A DNA stretch of 64,000 nucleotides from Streptomyces sp. NBC_00459 (lineage in GTDB: Bacteria; Actinomycetota; Actinomycetes; Streptomycetales; Streptomycetaceae), in NCBI RefSeq assembly GCF_036013955.1, contig NZ_CP107903.1:310001-374000 (forward strand), in the 5' to 3' direction. A program made the position numbers and the translations under genes. Positions 35,105 to 43,789 of this stretch are shown here, in pieces. The notes under the pieces were generated by a model. It did no database searches. It saw only the letters and a program-made list of their open reading frames with translations, and was not told the DNA's origin. Within the stretch, counting starts at the first letter, position 1, and the number at the start of each line of letters is the position of its first letter.

Positions 35105-36015
35105 CCCAGAACGCCGAGCAGCCCATTGCCCCGGAGACCGCTCGGTTCTACGACGGTGGCGTCGACGCCGACAAGGGACAACCGGAGGTTCTGCCCGATC
35201 CTGCCAGTCGTGCGCGGATCGAGCTGGTTCGGACCACCGAGAACGGCTGCGAAGAATTCAAGATGCAGCGCCGCATCGCCTACAACGACCGGCACCTCGG
35301 CGAGCTCCTGGTGCCCCGGAGGACCCGCACTTTCTGCAGCGATCTGACTTCGGTGCCCACGCTCTTCACCTGGCTCGTGCCGAAGACCGGGGAGCACCTT
35401 CCGGCGACGCTGCTGCACGACGGGCTGATCCACCCATCGGGGGACCCGACGTACACCTCGACCAACGGCCATGTCGTACACCGTGTGGAGGCCGACCGCG
35501 TTTTGCGCGACGCAATGGCGGACGCGGGCACCGCGCTGATCCGGCGGTGGCTGATCTGGTCGGCCGTGGCGATGGCGACCATGCTCGACGGCAGTGGAAC
35601 GGGCTGGTCGAAAGGGCGCAAGTGGTATTACCGCCTGACTGCGGGCGTGACACTCCTGCTGGTCTTCGCGCTCGGCATCTACGCGTTCTTCGACCTGTTC
35701 GACGCGCACATCCCGAAGCTGCCCTGGATGGGAGACCGTCCGTGGTTCGTCGAAGTCGTCGGAGGGTTGTCGGGCGCGGTGGTGATCCCGCTCGTGCTGG
35801 CGCTGTTCTGGGGACGTTTCCGGATCGCCGGCGCGGTTGTGGGGGTGAGCCTCGCGGTGCTGCTGCCCGTCACGGTCGCTCTGCTCGTCCCGACCCTGAT
35901 CTACCAGTTGCTGGAACTCACTGCGAAGGCGCCGAAGTTGGCACGCGGGCTGGCACTCGCGCTGGGGGCGGCGGCGCTCGCGGTATGGCTCACCTTGAGT
36001 CTCCGCCAACTTTGA
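35101..36015 (+). CDS. DUF1353 domain fused to membrane helices
   Basis: A 304-residue protein. Residues about 40-150 match DUF1353, a family best known from phages, with TFCSDLTSVPTLFTWLVPK, LPATLLHDGLIH and the following VEADRVLRDAMADAG (conserved Asp, His-Asp). The C-terminal half has four hydrophobic segments (LTAGVTLLLVFALGIYAFF; VVGGLSGAVVIPLVLALFW; GAVVGVSLAVLLPVTVALL; a final one near the end). The fusion suggests a peptidase- or lysis-related enzyme held at the membrane, but activity is not established. It is coupled to the 30-aa ORF by a four-base overlap. Confidence 0.8.
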   Translation: MTQNAEQPIAPETARFYDGGVDADKGQPEVLPDPASRARIELVRTTENGCEEFKMQRRIAYNDRHLGELLVPRRTRTFCSDLTSVPTLFTWLVPKTGEHLPATLLHDGLIHPSGDPTYTSTNGHVVHRVEADRVLRDAMADAGTALIRRWLIWSAVAMATMLDGSGTGWSKGRKWYYRLTAGVTLLLVFALGIYAFFDLFDAHIPKLPWMGDRPWFVEVVGGLSGAVVIPLVLALFWGRFRIAGAVVGVSLAVLLPVTVALLVPTLIYQLLELTAKAPKLARGLALALGAAALAVWLTLSLRQL

Positions 36016-36331
36016 GTCGCAGGTCAGAGAGCCGGTGTGACCAGAACTCGGGGCGCTCACACTGCTTGTGGGCGGCTGTCCGCTCCCCCGCTCACGCTGT
36101 GCCTGATCGCCGTCCCCGCGGTACGGCTCACTCTCCGGACGGGCTCCAGCGAACCGCTCGTCCCGCACAGAGACACCTTCTGCTAGCTTCCGTTCATGGG
36201 GCAACTCCACGCTTCAGAGCGGGACTTGGTGGGCATGGCGCATGGCCCAGCCCGATCCACGGTGCCCGCTGGAGTCGGGCGCTCTCTGGGAGCCGTACCA
36301 CCGGCTCGATCAGCAGGAAGTAGCCATCGGT
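36016..36331. other. Intergenic, no gene recognised
   Basis: About 315 bases, no repeats or clear hairpins. The GNAT frame stays open backwards to 36242 but has no ribosome site there. Confidence 0.35.
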
Positions 36332-37219
36332 ATGACGATTGTGTTGGGCAAGCCGGGAGCCGACGGGCTGAGCAGGATTGTGGACGTGCTGCGGGAATGG
36401 CAGTACGACGGGGCGCCGATGCAACTGCACCCGGGGGACCTGGGCTGGTTCTGGCGGTTCGGTGCAGAGGCGACCGCCGCGGCGGTCCGCACCTGGAGCC
36501 GGAACGGACGGATTCTCGCCGTCGGGCTGCTGGACGGTGCCACGCTGTTGCGGCTGACGATCGCGCCGGACGCCGTGCGGGACGAGGAGCTGGCGCAGCA
36601 GCTGATCGAGGACGTGACCGGGCCTGAGCGCGGTGTCCTGGTGGAGGGAGAGGTGTCCGTCGAGGCGCCGACGGGCGCACTGGTCCAAGATCTCTTGTTC
36701 GAGAACGGCTGGATCACCGACGAGCCGTGGACGCCGCTGCGTCGCGACCTGGCGGAGCCGGTGAAGGACCCAGGCGTGCGGATCAAGGTGATCGGTCCGG
36801 AGCAGGTGGACATGCGGACCGCCGTACAGCGGGCATCGTTCGACAGGTCGACGTTCACAGACGATCACTGGCACGCGATGGCAGCCGGATTGCCGTACGC
36901 CGACGCCCGGTGTCTGGTCGCGTACGACGACCAGGGCAACGCGGTGGCGGCTGTAACGGTGTGGTCGGCCGGTCCGGGGAAGCCCGGGCTGCTGGAACCA
37001 ATGGGCGTGCACCGGGAACATCGCCGTCATGGCTACGGCAAGGCGATCACCGTCGCCGCGGCGGCCGCACTCCAGGAGCTTGGCTCGTCGAGCGCGATCG
37101 TCTACACCCCGAGCGCCAACGTCGCCGCCGTCACCACCTACGAGGCAGCCGGTTTCCAGCGACTCCCTGAGATCCGGGATCTGCGCCGGACTTGTCGGAG
37201 CCAAGGACCGCCGGGATGA
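36332..37219 (+). CDS. GNAT-family protein with two GNAT-like halves
   Basis: A 295-residue protein. The N-terminal half (GWFWRFGAEATAAAVRTWSR, GRILAVGLLDGATLLRLTI) resembles a degenerate GNAT domain without the CoA loop. The C-terminal half is a full one: LVAYDDQGNAVAAVTVW, then LLEPMGVHREHRRHGYGKAI with the acetyl-CoA loop RRHGYG, and NVAAVTTYEAAGFQRLP. Double-GNAT proteins are common in actinomycetes and acetylate amines, aminoglycosides or proteins; the substrate is unknown here. The start at 36332 (MTIVLGKPG) is preferred with AGGAAG 11 bases upstream. Confidence 0.85.
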   Translation: MTIVLGKPGADGLSRIVDVLREWQYDGAPMQLHPGDLGWFWRFGAEATAAAVRTWSRNGRILAVGLLDGATLLRLTIAPDAVRDEELAQQLIEDVTGPERGVLVEGEVSVEAPTGALVQDLLFENGWITDEPWTPLRRDLAEPVKDPGVRIKVIGPEQVDMRTAVQRASFDRSTFTDDHWHAMAAGLPYADARCLVAYDDQGNAVAAVTVWSAGPGKPGLLEPMGVHREHRRHGYGKAITVAAAAALQELGSSSAIVYTPSANVAAVTTYEAAGFQRLPEIRDLRRTCRSQGPPG

Positions 37220-37326
37220 ACGGCATGGACCTGACCGGTCAGGTCCTGCACCGGACCGCCCTGATGGTGTCCGCGCCGCGGATCACTCTGGTGTGACGAA
37301 GGCCGGGGTGAAGGCATTTCCAAGTG

Positions 37327-38211
37327 CTACGGACCCACCAGCAGCGCGGCCAACTCGCCTCGACTGCTCGGGGGGAGGTCACTGACCTGGCCGTCACCGA
37401 CTTCGACGACTCGCCACATCCCGTCCGAGCGAAGGGCCACGTCGGTTGTCACGAACCGGCATCCCAGGCTCCGCACCGCAGACACGATTTGGCCGAGGTC
37501 AGGTACCGGCCCGCGCTCGAACGGGTCGTCCGGGTGGGGTGTGACCAGTCTGGGTTCGCCGTCCAGCCACCACACGCGCGCTTCAGTCGCAACGGACTCC
37601 GGCTTCGAAAACTCCTCGAAGCTGCGCAGAACGATCCCACCAGCAAGGAACTCCTCCTGCAGTTCCACGAAGCGCCGCACGATCCGTGCCAGCCCCGCGG
37701 CGTCGGCGAGCTCGGGAACGAAGCACGCCTGCTCCCACTCGTGCTTGCGGGATTTGACGTAGTCCTTCACGATTCCCGGGCCCGGCGCCAACGGTTCGGC
37801 GAGAACAGCAAGGTCTTCTGCGGCCAGAACCTCACCCGGCTCGGTGGGACGCCACACGCTCGCGGGCGTGATGTCGACGAACTTCGGATACCAGCCCGGC
37901 AGTTCGTGAGCGGCCCGGTATTGCTCGGGAGCAACGAGCAGCGGGGTGCCGCGTCGGCTCAGCGCCTCAGCCAACGCGGGGTATCGATCGCCCGGAATCA
38001 TCCAGCCCCGGTACCAGGCGCTCCCCAGCCCAGCCGGTACCTGGGCAACAGCTTGTTCTGCGTCACCCTGCAACAGCGCATCGTGGTCGACCAACCCGAC
38101 CACCCCGCCACAGGCGCGCACCTCCTGTGCTTCCTGCGCGAAATGCTCGTCCACGCGTCGTGGATTCAACGGATCACGGCAGTACAGGACAGGAATCGGC
38201 ACGACTGACAC
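37327..38211 (-). CDS. ATP-grasp-type domain protein
   Basis: A 294-residue protein resembling ATP-grasp ligase-like proteins (DUF4343 type). GIVKDYVKSRKHEWEQACFV provides the lysine pair that would bind ATP, and VATEARVWWLDGEPRLVTPH and MWRVVEVGDGQVSDLP provide the acidic metal ligands (E near 247). Such proteins form amide or similar bonds using ATP, or act in peptide modification; no precursor peptide is seen nearby. The GTG at 38211 is taken as start, with GGAG 12 bases upstream. It is a single gene between others on the opposite strand. Confidence 0.75.
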   Translation of the reverse strand: MSVVPIPVLYCRDPLNPRRVDEHFAQEAQEVRACGGVVGLVDHDALLQGDAEQAVAQVPAGLGSAWYRGWMIPGDRYPALAEALSRRGTPLLVAPEQYRAAHELPGWYPKFVDITPASVWRPTEPGEVLAAEDLAVLAEPLAPGPGIVKDYVKSRKHEWEQACFVPELADAAGLARIVRRFVELQEEFLAGGIVLRSFEEFSKPESVATEARVWWLDGEPRLVTPHPDDPFERGPVPDLGQIVSAVRSLGCRFVTTDVALRSDGMWRVVEVGDGQVSDLPPSSRGELAALLVGP

Positions 38212-38600
38212 GCTACGGAATCTCCAGAGAGTCGGGCCACTGATTTCGCGCTGTCAGGCGCGGCGATCCGCCAACCGGTTCAGCCGCATGTACGGGGGCA
38301 CGTCAGCCCGGTCACCTGACGGTGCGCGCGATCGTGCGTGGGACGCGTGGGTTTCCCCCACCTGCGCCGACTCTCTTCGATCCACCTGATCGAATAGGTT
38401 CCCCGCGCGGAAGACGTCGACGGTTCTACTCGGCTGGGTGGTGACGACGTGCACCCCTCGCGACGAGTCTTGATCCCGTATCTGAGCTGGACCTACGCGA
38501 TTCAGCCGACCGCCGTAGGTGTGGGAGGTGCTACGCGTGTCGCCTGCCGTCGGATCCAGAGGCCGCCGGCCCCGAGGCCTGGGCGCCGACAGGTGCGACG
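38212..38600. other. Intergenic, no gene recognised
   Basis: About 390 bases upstream of a reductase relic. No recognisable gene; the relic may once have extended into this part. Confidence 0.35.
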
Positions 38601-39080
38601 GTGGCGCCGGCCCACCCGGTCGACGTCCTCACCCGCCTCCTCTTCAGCATCCTTGCCACAGGACTCGCCCCGACCTCCTTCTGCACCAACGAGGACCGCG
38701 CCCACTTCGACGGCCTCCGCGTCGACTTCACCGCCGAGGCGGTCAACACCCTCGGCTCACGACCCACCCCGACCCACCGCACCTTCAACGCGGTCGACCC
38801 CTATGACGACGACATCTCCCTGGACACGTTCGTGACATGGCTGCAAGAAGCGGGGCACCACCTCCGACACTCCCCCACACCTACTGGTCCCCCCGCCTCG
38901 AAACCGGCCTTCGCTCCCTCTCCGAACATCGCCGCCGCCACTCCCTCCTCCCCCACCTCCACGCCTTCACCCCGCCCACCCCCAAGCCCGGCTGCTTCGC
39001 CCCAGCCGCCCGCTTCCGCACCGCCGTCCGGGAGACAGGTATCGGCACGGACAAGGAGTACTGGCCTTCCGCATCGTTCA
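38601..39080 (+). pseudogene. C-terminal relic of a terminal thioester reductase
   Basis: Frame one (38601-38850) reads VDVLTRLLFSILATGLAPTS, then FNAVDPYDDDISLDTFVTWLQ and EAGHHLR. After a frameshift near 38850, YWSPRLETGLRSLSEHRRRH and SLLPHLHAF continue in another frame to FRTAVRETGIGTDKE. This order (VN..DD.ISLD.FV.WL..AGH, then LR.LPE..R.HSLLPLLHA, then FR.AV...GIG.D) is the end of NAD-dependent reductase domains that release NRPS products or reduce carboxylic acids. The upstream adenylation and carrier domains are absent. Confidence 0.6.
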
Positions 39081-39195
39081 CGCAGCCGATCGGTGCCTGC
39101 CGGTCGAGTGCGGTGTGGCAGCGATGCTGGTCGCAGGTGTGCAGGTCTCCTTTTGCGATCCTTGTCGCCGGGTCCGCGTTTGGAGGGAGAACGGG

Positions 39196-40044
39196 ATGGA
39201 GCCAATGGAACTCCGCCGAGCCGTTGAGGCAGGCCGGGCGACCGCTTCGGAGCTGGGCCTTCAGGTCGACGATGTGATCGTCATCCACAACTCGGACCGC
39301 GTCGCGCTGCGCCTGGTCCCTTGTGATGTTCTGGCTCGGGTCGCGCCCTCGGGGCATCTGGCGGATTCCGAGTTCGAGGTCGAGGTCGAGGTTGCCCGCC
39401 GTCTCGCCGACGTCGGCGCTCCGGTGGCTGAACTCGACCCGAGGGTCGAGCCCCGAGTCCATTTGCGCGACTCCTTCGCCGTCTCGCTCTGGACCTACTA
39501 CGAACCGGTGGAATCAGAGATCGCGCCCACCGACTACGCACACGTGTTCCTGCGCCACCATGCCGCTCTGCGTCAGATCGATCTGACTGCTCCGCACTTC
39601 ACCGATCGGGTCGCCGTGGCGCTGAGCGTGGTGAACGACGGGGAGCACTCCCCTGAACTGTCCGATCCTGACCGCGAGTTCCTCAGCGACACACTCGGGC
39701 GACTGAACGCCGCGATCGGAATCGACAAGGACGGCGACCAGCTGTTGCACGGCGAGCCTCATCCGGGCAACCTCCTCAACACGCGGCGAGGGCCACTTTT
39801 CGTAGACCTCGCCACGTGCTGCCGTGGGCCGGTCGAGTTCGACCTCGCCCATGCGCCCGAAGAAGTGGGAGAGCACTATGCGGGGGCTGACCCCGGTCTG
39901 ATTCACCGGTGCCGCGCCCTGAACTGGGCAATGTTCTCGGCCTGGCGCTGGCGCCGGAACGACCAAATGCCCGACCGGGGCCACTGGAGAGTGGAGGGCC
40001 TCAACCAGGTTCGTGCGGCACTCGATCGCTGCGGACCGGGCTGA
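39196..40044 (+). CDS. APH-type phosphotransferase
   Basis: A 282-residue protein of the aminoglycoside/choline kinase-like fold. The nucleotide lysine region is degenerate. The catalytic loop reads LLHGEPHPGNLLN (HGE in place of the usual HGD) and the metal motif is PLFVDLATCCRGPVEFDLA. The change of the catalytic aspartate to glutamate may lower activity. GGAGGGAGA lies just upstream of the ATG at 39196, which fixes the start. Substrate unknown; it could be an antibiotic or a small metabolite. It lies downstream of the reductase relic with no clear operon. Confidence 0.82.
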   Translation: MEPMELRRAVEAGRATASELGLQVDDVIVIHNSDRVALRLVPCDVLARVAPSGHLADSEFEVEVEVARRLADVGAPVAELDPRVEPRVHLRDSFAVSLWTYYEPVESEIAPTDYAHVFLRHHAALRQIDLTAPHFTDRVAVALSVVNDGEHSPELSDPDREFLSDTLGRLNAAIGIDKDGDQLLHGEPHPGNLLNTRRGPLFVDLATCCRGPVEFDLAHAPEEVGEHYAGADPGLIHRCRALNWAMFSAWRWRRNDQMPDRGHWRVEGLNQVRAALDRCGPG

Positions 40045-40189
40045 ACCGGCACCCGTTCAGGAACACGATGCGTGGGTCGTCGCCCGCCGTCGCACCTACG
40101 TGACCGCAGACCCCTTCAGTACCCCAGCATCATCGAAGCCGAAGATCATTACAGGTCCGAAGCACGCCTTAAGTGGTGGCAACGCCCTC

Positions 40190-41362
40190 TCACCGCGAGT
40201 TGGAGTCGAGCAGCCCGGCCATTGTCGCGGCGGCTTTGTGTCCCGATCCGGTGAGGATCACCACCACGTCATCGTCCGGACGAAGGTGTCCTGCAGCAAG
40301 GAACTGAGCCAGTGCCGGGACGACTTGAGCGCTGGTGGGTTCGGTGTACAGGCCGGTCCGGGCCAGTGCCAGGACGGCCGGACCCAGGTCTGCCTCGTCC
40401 ACCGCGGTCATCGCGCCGCCGCCGGAGCGGACGGCGGCGAGCACTTCTTGATCGCGGACTGGTCGGGTGATGGCGGTGCCCTCAGCGAGTGTGGAGTGCC
40501 ACTGGGTCGGTTCGACGTGGTCGTGGCCTGCCGCGAACGCTCGCACCAGGGGGCTGCAGCGGGCGGGTTGACTGACCAGGAGCCGAGGCGGGCTGGCGAT
40601 CTCGCCGGCCCGGTACAGCTCGTCGAAGCCTTGTGCGCAGCCGAGGACCAGGCTTCCGGCGCCTGCGGGCATCACAACTGCGGTGGGGGCGGTGAAGCCG
40701 AGGTCCTCCCAGATCTCGTAGGCGATCAGTTTGATGCCTTCCAGGAAGTGGGGCTGCCAGTTGTGGCTGGCGTAGAAGCGTTCACCGGCGCGCCGCAGCG
40801 CTTCGTCGGCGGTGTCCTGTCGGGTGCCGGACCACAGTTCGACCTCGGCGCCGTGGAACCGGCTCTGCAGGAGTTTCGCCGGTGAGGTGGTGGCGGGTGC
40901 GAGGATCTGCGCGTGGATGCCCGCAGCGGCGCAGTACGCCGCCACGGACGAGCCGCCGTTGCCGCTGGAGTCCTCCAGGAGCGAGGTCACGCCCTGGGCG
41001 CGGAGCACGCTGAGCATGACCGAGCTGCCCCGGTCCTTGAAGCTGCTGGTGGGGTTCTGGGCCTCCATCTTGACGGCGACGTCGAGCCCGGCCAGACGGC
41101 GGGGCAGCAGCGGTGTGCGGCCTTCGCCAAGGGTGACGGGGGCGAGGCCCGGCATGCCCAGAGCGGCTGCGTAGCGCCACTGCGACGGTATGCCGGGGTC
41201 GATGTCGGCTCGGGTGATGCCGGGGCGCTTCGCGACGGTCAGCGGTGAGCCGTCGTCACCGCACCACCGCGGCCGATCGCCGGGGTACCGGCGGCCCGCT
41301 CGGTCCACGAGCGCAGGCCATGCGGTCGGCTTGTCCAGTGTGACGGGGCCGGCGGTGTTCAT
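40190..41362 (-). CDS. Threonine-synthase-like PLP enzyme
   Basis: A 390-residue fold-type II PLP enzyme. The PLP lysine is K109 in NPTSSFKDRGS; SSGNGGSSVAAYCAAAGIHA is the phosphate-binding and substrate loop; VVMPAGAGSLVLGCAQGFDEL and VVVILTGSGHKAA follow as in threonine synthases and related dehydratases. The context (a DSD1-type enzyme just upstream, a YheO-type regulator, an ornithine-cyclodeaminase relic) points to amino-acid catabolism rather than threonine synthesis, for example a 3-hydroxyaspartate or threonine dehydratase role. It starts at 41362 (MNTAGPV), 52 bases after the DSD1 gene, same strand. Confidence 0.88.
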   Translation of the reverse strand: MNTAGPVTLDKPTAWPALVDRAGRRYPGDRPRWCGDDGSPLTVAKRPGITRADIDPGIPSQWRYAAALGMPGLAPVTLGEGRTPLLPRRLAGLDVAVKMEAQNPTSSFKDRGSSVMLSVLRAQGVTSLLEDSSGNGGSSVAAYCAAAGIHAQILAPATTSPAKLLQSRFHGAEVELWSGTRQDTADEALRRAGERFYASHNWQPHFLEGIKLIAYEIWEDLGFTAPTAVVMPAGAGSLVLGCAQGFDELYRAGEIASPPRLLVSQPARCSPLVRAFAAGHDHVEPTQWHSTLAEGTAITRPVRDQEVLAAVRSGGGAMTAVDEADLGPAVLALARTGLYTEPTSAQVVPALAQFLAAGHLRPDDDVVVILTGSGHKAAATMAGLLDSNSR

Positions 41363-41414
41363 CGTTCCTCCACTACGTGGTCAGGGGTGGGGGCGCGCCG
41401 GAGGGAAAGGTCGG

Positions 41415-42581
41415 TCACCAGCCCGTGATCCGTTGCCAGAGGTCGGTGATGCGGGGGACGGCGCCGGGGGTGGGCGGTTCGGCGCTGTCGATGACCTGGT
41501 AGCCGTGGTGCTGGGCGGCGGTGGCGCACGCGTGGTTGGGCAGGATACGCAGGCGGGCGCCGACGGGCAGATCGGGCAACGGATGACCGTCGCGGGCGGT
41601 GAGGATTCCGTGTTCCTGGCTCGCCCCGGTCATGACCAGGCCAGGGATCAGGTTGCCGGTGAGATCGGTGACCAGGCCGTATCCCTGGTCGACGGCCTGG
41701 TTCGCGGTGCCGCGGTCTCGGGACATCGCCATCCAGCCACCGTCGGTGAGGATCCATCCGCGTCCGGGCCGGTGCCCGATCACGGTGACGGCCACGGACA
41801 GTGCGAGATCCTCGATGCCGCACACGCCCAGGCCGGCCATCACCAGGTCGAAGAAGACGTAGTTCCCGGCGCGGACCTCGGTCACTCCGGTGAGGTCGGT
41901 GGCAGCATGCGCGGTCGGGGTGGAGCCGACGCTGACGGTTGCGACCTCCATCCCCTTCTGGCGCAGCCGTTGGGCGGCCGCGACAGCGACGTCACGCTCG
42001 TGGGCGGCCGCCTTGCGCTGCCCTTCCGCGGTCGGGGCGAAGTAGGACTCACCGGCGTGTACGAGAATCCCGTCCAGACAGCCGGCCTTGTGGAGCTCGT
42101 GTCCGATGGCGAGGAGTGCGTCGTCGTCGACCAGAACACCGCCCCGGTGGCCGTCGCAATCGACCTCGATCAGCGCCGGGATGCTCACTGCCGCCTCACG
42201 GGCTGCGGCGGTCACGGCGCGCGCCTGCTCAAGGCTGTCGAGGAGGACCTGCAGCGTGATCCCGCGCCGCAGCAGCGCCACGACACGGGGCAGTTTGTGC
42301 GGAGCGATTCCGACCGCGTAGGTGATGTCCGTGTATCCGCCGTCGGCGAAGGCCTCAGCTTCGGCCAGGGTCGAGACCGTGATCGGTCCCGGCCGACCGC
42401 CGTGCATGAGCGCGGCAACCCGCAGACTCTTCGCCGTCTTCACATGCGGCCGCAGAGCCACCCCCAGTTCCTGCAGTCGGCCGGCGAGACGCTGAGCGTT
42501 GCGCTGTGAGCGGGACACGTCCAGTACGGCGAACGGCGTGTCCGGGTCGGCCAGCGTGGTGTGCGGGGCGGAAGCGGTCAC
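41415..42581 (-). CDS. DSD1-family PLP enzyme (D-threonine aldolase/D-serine dehydratase type)
   Basis: A 388-residue fold-type III PLP enzyme. LRPHVKTAKS carries the PLP lysine (K48). The C-terminal domain has the zinc-binding PNHACATAAQHHGYQVID typical of the DSD1/D-threonine aldolase group, which cleave or dehydrate D-3-hydroxy amino acids. TDGGWMAMSRDRG is the conserved stretch preceding it. The GTG at 42581 overlaps the stop codon of the truncated ornithine cyclodeaminase (GTGA), so translation was coupled. Together with the threonine-synthase-like gene this fits use of D-threonine, D-serine or 3-hydroxy-D-aspartate; the exact substrate is inferred. Confidence 0.88.
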   Translation of the reverse strand: MTASAPHTTLADPDTPFAVLDVSRSQRNAQRLAGRLQELGVALRPHVKTAKSLRVAALMHGGRPGPITVSTLAEAEAFADGGYTDITYAVGIAPHKLPRVVALLRRGITLQVLLDSLEQARAVTAAAREAAVSIPALIEVDCDGHRGGVLVDDDALLAIGHELHKAGCLDGILVHAGESYFAPTAEGQRKAAAHERDVAVAAAQRLRQKGMEVATVSVGSTPTAHAATDLTGVTEVRAGNYVFFDLVMAGLGVCGIEDLALSVAVTVIGHRPGRGWILTDGGWMAMSRDRGTANQAVDQGYGLVTDLTGNLIPGLVMTGASQEHGILTARDGHPLPDLPVGARLRILPNHACATAAQHHGYQVIDSAEPPTPGAVPRITDLWQRITGW

Positions 42582-42740
42582 AGCGAGACTCCCAGTGGTT
42601 CCAGCACGGCAAGATCCAGGTGAAGGCCCTGAGGACCGATGCGTGAGCTGTCGAATACGGTGATGTCGTGATGGCTCGTCCGGCCTGGTGCGTGGCCGGT
42701 CAGCACGTCGCCGAGTGGGGTCACTGGCGCGTCGGCGGGA
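42578..42740 (-). pseudogene. 3' end of an ornithine cyclodeaminase-family gene
   Basis: The last ~50 codons read VTPLGDVLTGHAPGRTSHHD, then ITVFDSSRIGPQGLHLDLAV to the TGA at 42578-42580. These match the C-terminus of ornithine cyclodeaminase/mu-crystallin proteins (LPDVLTGRVPGRT...ITVFDS.G...D). The N-terminal 250-280 residues, including the NAD-binding domain, are missing, and upstream sequence is filled by 130 bases before the YheO regulator. A deletion removed most of the gene, leaving the coupling to the DSD1 gene. Confidence 0.6.
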
Positions 42741-42873
42741 GCGTGCTGCAACTCGCCCAGTCGGCGGGACTGCTGAGGAAGGTCGCAGGACAACGCGGCC
42801 CCGTGCGAGCAGCGGCGGGGGAACACTTCCCGCTTGCCGGGGGCGTTGACTGCGGCGTGCTGGTCACGGTTCC

Positions 42874-43554
42874 TCACTTCGCGTAGTTGTAGACAGTGGC
42901 GCGGGAGATGCCGAGGAGGTCTGCGATCACCTGCGCCGCGTCGCGGGAGTCGAAGAAGCCGTCCTCGCGCAGCTGCCTGACCAGTTCTCGCTTGGCCTCC
43001 CGGGGAAGCGCGCGGGGGCTGACCGCCCGCTCGGCCGCGCGGCTTTCCACGATCTGGCGCAGCTCCCGGGAGTTGCGGTTGCGCAGCGCCTCCAGGGGCT
43101 CCCCGCGATGCTCGGTCTCGGTGGCGACCAGGTTCGCCAGGGTCAGGGCCAGCGGTGAGAGCACGGACACATCGAGGTTGAGGCACAGGGCTGCGATGTA
43201 GTCGCCGGAAGCGTTCTTGATGCCGATCGAGGTGCTCTTGACCGGTCGGCCGTCCGGAAAGCGATTGGCGTAGTTCTGGATGACGCTGGGGTACTCGGGG
43301 TCGCTGATCCTTGCCAGGCCCAGCTCGGTGGCCGAGTCGCCCACCTGACGTCCCGACAGGTTGTTCTCGATGGCCCGAATGGCGTGGTCCGGATTCCGCA
43401 GGTCGTGGAGGACGACCTCGCACAGGCCCGGCAACGTCCTGCCCACGGCCGTTGCGATCTTCTCCACCTCGCGAATGAGGTGCTCGTCCGCGTCCACAGC
43501 GCCTGCGGAAGCGGCAGGCACCGGATCGGGCCGACGGCCCGGCACGTCGTTCAC
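42874..43554 (-). CDS. YheO/DauR-type regulator
   Basis: A 226-residue transcription regulator with an N-terminal PAS-like YheO domain (EKIATAVGRTLPGLCEVVLH, then KSTSIGIKNASGDYIAALCL) and a C-terminal HTH_22 domain (AKRELVRQLREDGFFDSRDA, then VIADLLGISRATVYNYAK). A known member, DauR, represses D-arginine catabolism; this agrees with the D-amino-acid genes downstream. The GTG at 43554 is preferred because GAGGG lies six bases upstream; longer starts (43572, 43635) lack good sites. It heads a reverse-strand operon and likely controls itself through the TAGAC-type site at 43688-43714. Confidence 0.85.
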   Translation of the reverse strand: MNDVPGRRPDPVPAASAGAVDADEHLIREVEKIATAVGRTLPGLCEVVLHDLRNPDHAIRAIENNLSGRQVGDSATELGLARISDPEYPSVIQNYANRFPDGRPVKSTSIGIKNASGDYIAALCLNLDVSVLSPLALTLANLVATETEHRGEPLEALRNRNSRELRQIVESRAAERAVSPRALPREAKRELVRQLREDGFFDSRDAAQVIADLLGISRATVYNYAK

Positions 43555-43687
43555 AGTTCCCTCGTCCCTCATCCCTCTGATCGGACCACACCGTGCTGCA
43601 GAACGAGCAGGAGCGGTCGGCGCCGTACGGAACACGCATCGGCATGTCCGTGAATGCCTGGGCGAATCCCAGCGACATCAACTTATA

Positions 43688-43714
43688 GTCTATCTCTAGA
43701 CAAATAATCTAGAC
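43688..43714. promoter_or_regulatory. GTCTA/TAGAC half-site cluster, candidate operator
   Basis: GTCTA at 43688-43692 pairs with TAGAC at 43697-43701 (four-base spacer); TCTAGAC recurs at 43695-43701 and 43708-43714, 13 bases apart. It lies in an AT-rich island, rare in this window, upstream of the YheO-type regulator. Inferred operator/promoter. Confidence 0.5.
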
Positions 43715-43789
43715 GGATTTATATTCTCTCGTCCAGGGGCAAGACAGCCGCTCGGCGACGACGAGGGCCGACCCGTCTCGACAACGCGA

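Noticed and set aside
34690..36210. Reverse frame of about 500 codons
   Set aside because: Antisense to the DUF1353 gene; no recognised domain and no good ribosome site.
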